DNA of 6,544 nucleotides from CAUZFZ01 sp964431285 (GTDB lineage: Bacteria; Planctomycetota; Planctomycetia; Planctomycetales; Planctomycetaceae), in contig CAYSJO010000771.1 of the NCBI GenBank assembly GCA_964431285.1, positions 1-6,544 of the forward strand, given 5' to 3'. Positions 5,759 through 6,544 of the stretch are shown here, one piece after another. Position numbers and translations under genes: made by a program. The first letter of the stretch is position 1. Every line of letters starts with the position of its first letter. The notes under the pieces are model-generated. The model did no database searches. It saw nothing but the letters and a program-made list of their open reading frames with translations, and was not told the origin of the DNA.

Positions 5759-6544
5759 TCAGAAAAACACCTTGGTTCGCAATGTGAAGATTAGCTCGTG
5801 AAACCAGACAAACCCAATGGGGCGTTCTCCACAATGGATGTGAGGAATCACGGTCGCACCGGGATGCAGTTGATCGTCGGGGATTGTCTCTCGATCGATC
5901 TCAACAGTCACGAGCACCGTGGGCCCTTCTTCGCCGTGCGATCGCGCGTCCTGAGCGACCTTCGTCACTTTCCCCTGATATGTCTGCTTCGGATCCGTTG
6001 CCAGAACAAATGAGACGTCCAGTTCCGGCTGCAGTTCCCTCCGGGCATCCTTGACGTACCCGATGTCTTGACTTTTGACAAATACTTCCAGCACCCACGA
6101 CCCGTCGACGTCGGCCATCCGAAGCAGAAGATCACCTCGCCGGACTGGTCGGCTTTCGAGTATCCGAGTCGGGTCCCAGGTCAGCACCTGTCCGTCAATG
6201 GGTGACGTTCGTTTCAGATCCGCCCGTTGTTTGTCAAGAACGTCTCGTTCCGCTTCGAGTCCTGTGATTCGAGTTTCCAGTTCCTTTTCTTGTGCTGCCA
6301 GTTGTTCAAGTTGAGACTGCCAGTCGGAGTCGTTCTGGTCTACGTTGTTCCGTTCAATTCTGGTAGTCGACAGACTCTGTCGCGCGGTACGCAGGTCGCC
6401 CGTCACTCGAGTCAGTTCGAACTCCAGAGCCGAATTCGACAATTGTATCAGTTCTTCGCCCTCCGAAACCTCGATCGCTTCGCCGCCTGAGAGTTTTTTT
6501 GAGAGTGATGCAACGTTTCCGTCGGTCGCAGCGAATACACCACG
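5759..6544 (-). CDS. HlyD-family adaptor, C-terminal 261 residues (runs off right edge), first visible gene of operon
   Basis: The frame is open from the right edge to a TGA at 5759-5761. The TTG at 6442 is only an internal leucine codon and not the start, because lipoyl-type sequence lies upstream of it. Visible residue 1 starts at 6544. Residues 1-35 read as a first lipoyl half (RGVFAATDGNV, then EGEELIQLSN). About 36-110 form a heptad-rich coiled coil (QLEQLAAQEKELETRITGLE). About 112-145 are the second lipoyl half (TSPIDGQVLTWD, RRGDLLLRMADVDG). A beta-barrel follows to about 230, with the family-like LHPGATV near its end. The last 24 residues (CGERPIGFVWFHEL, then a hydrophobic end KVFF) form an aromatic tail unlike that of the 309-residue neighbour. 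I recall such tails in planctomycete HlyD proteins, some with large N-terminal domains, so the missing part could hold a sensor or membrane-protease module. That is inference. Confidence 0.88.
   Translation of the reverse strand, partial: RGVFAATDGNVASLSKKLSGGEAIEVSEGEELIQLSNSALEFELTRVTGDLRTARQSLSTTRIERNNVDQNDSDWQSQLEQLAAQEKELETRITGLEAERDVLDKQRADLKRTSPIDGQVLTWDPTRILESRPVRRGDLLLRMADVDGSWVLEVFVKSQDIGYVKDARRELQPELDVSFVLATDPKQTYQGKVTKVAQDARSHGEEGPTVLVTVEIDRETIPDDQLHPGATVIPHIHCGERPIGFVWFHELIFTLRTKVFF

Noticed and set aside
5759..6442. A complete 227-residue adaptor starting with TTG at 6442
   Set aside because: The same frame stays open to the window edge and encodes lipoyl-domain sequence (RGVFAATDGNV) upstream, so 6442 is internal and the gene is partial.
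6494..6500. Run of seven A on the coding strand (frame TCA AAA AAA CTC), matching a -1 slippery heptamer
   Set aside because: The zero frame continues with clear adaptor sequence; the -1 frame gives a meaningless peptide and no stimulatory structure is evident.

Overview
The window (about 57% GC by eye, bacterial codon usage) most likely comes from a planctomycete or close relative. The reasons are four: a type of small zinc-ribbon/two-membrane-helix protein and a very large beta-rich secreted protein that I associate with that phylum; a TlpA-like thioredoxin protein with its own helical N-terminal domain; and an HlyD-type adaptor ending in an aromatic 'CGxRPIGxVWFHEL' tail. This assignment rests on recalled family resemblance; no search was run. 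No RNA gene, CRISPR array, insertion sequence or phage gene is visible.

Layout from left to right. Positions 1-2597 (minus strand) hold the N-terminal 865 residues of a huge exported protein of unknown function, running off the left edge. Positions 2598-3009 form a 412-base stretch with no convincing gene. Positions 3010-3582 (minus) encode a 190-residue zinc-ribbon membrane protein with a strong ribosome binding site and a perfect TATAAT box upstream. A 189-base divergent spacer follows. Positions 3772-4758 (plus) encode a 328-residue exported TlpA/ResA-like thiol-disulfide oxidoreductase. After a 30-base tail-to-tail gap, 4789-5718 (minus) encode a 309-residue exported HlyD/RND-type periplasmic adaptor. 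Its upstream operon partner, at 5759-6544 (minus), is the C-terminal 261 residues of a second and different HlyD-type adaptor that runs off the right edge.

How they fit together. The two adaptors are clearly one operon (same strand, 40-base gap, strong ribosome binding site on the second) and probably belong to an envelope export machine whose inner-membrane component lies beyond the right edge. The thioredoxin-like protein is a separate, convergent transcription unit acting outside the cytoplasmic membrane. The zinc-ribbon protein and the giant exported protein share a strand but are 412 bases apart, so they are probably transcribed separately. Four of the five genes encode envelope or exported proteins and the fifth a membrane protein, so this is an envelope-biased neighbourhood. 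I do not see a clear novel defence or mobile system; the best leads are the tandem unlike adaptors and the two uncharacterised proteins.
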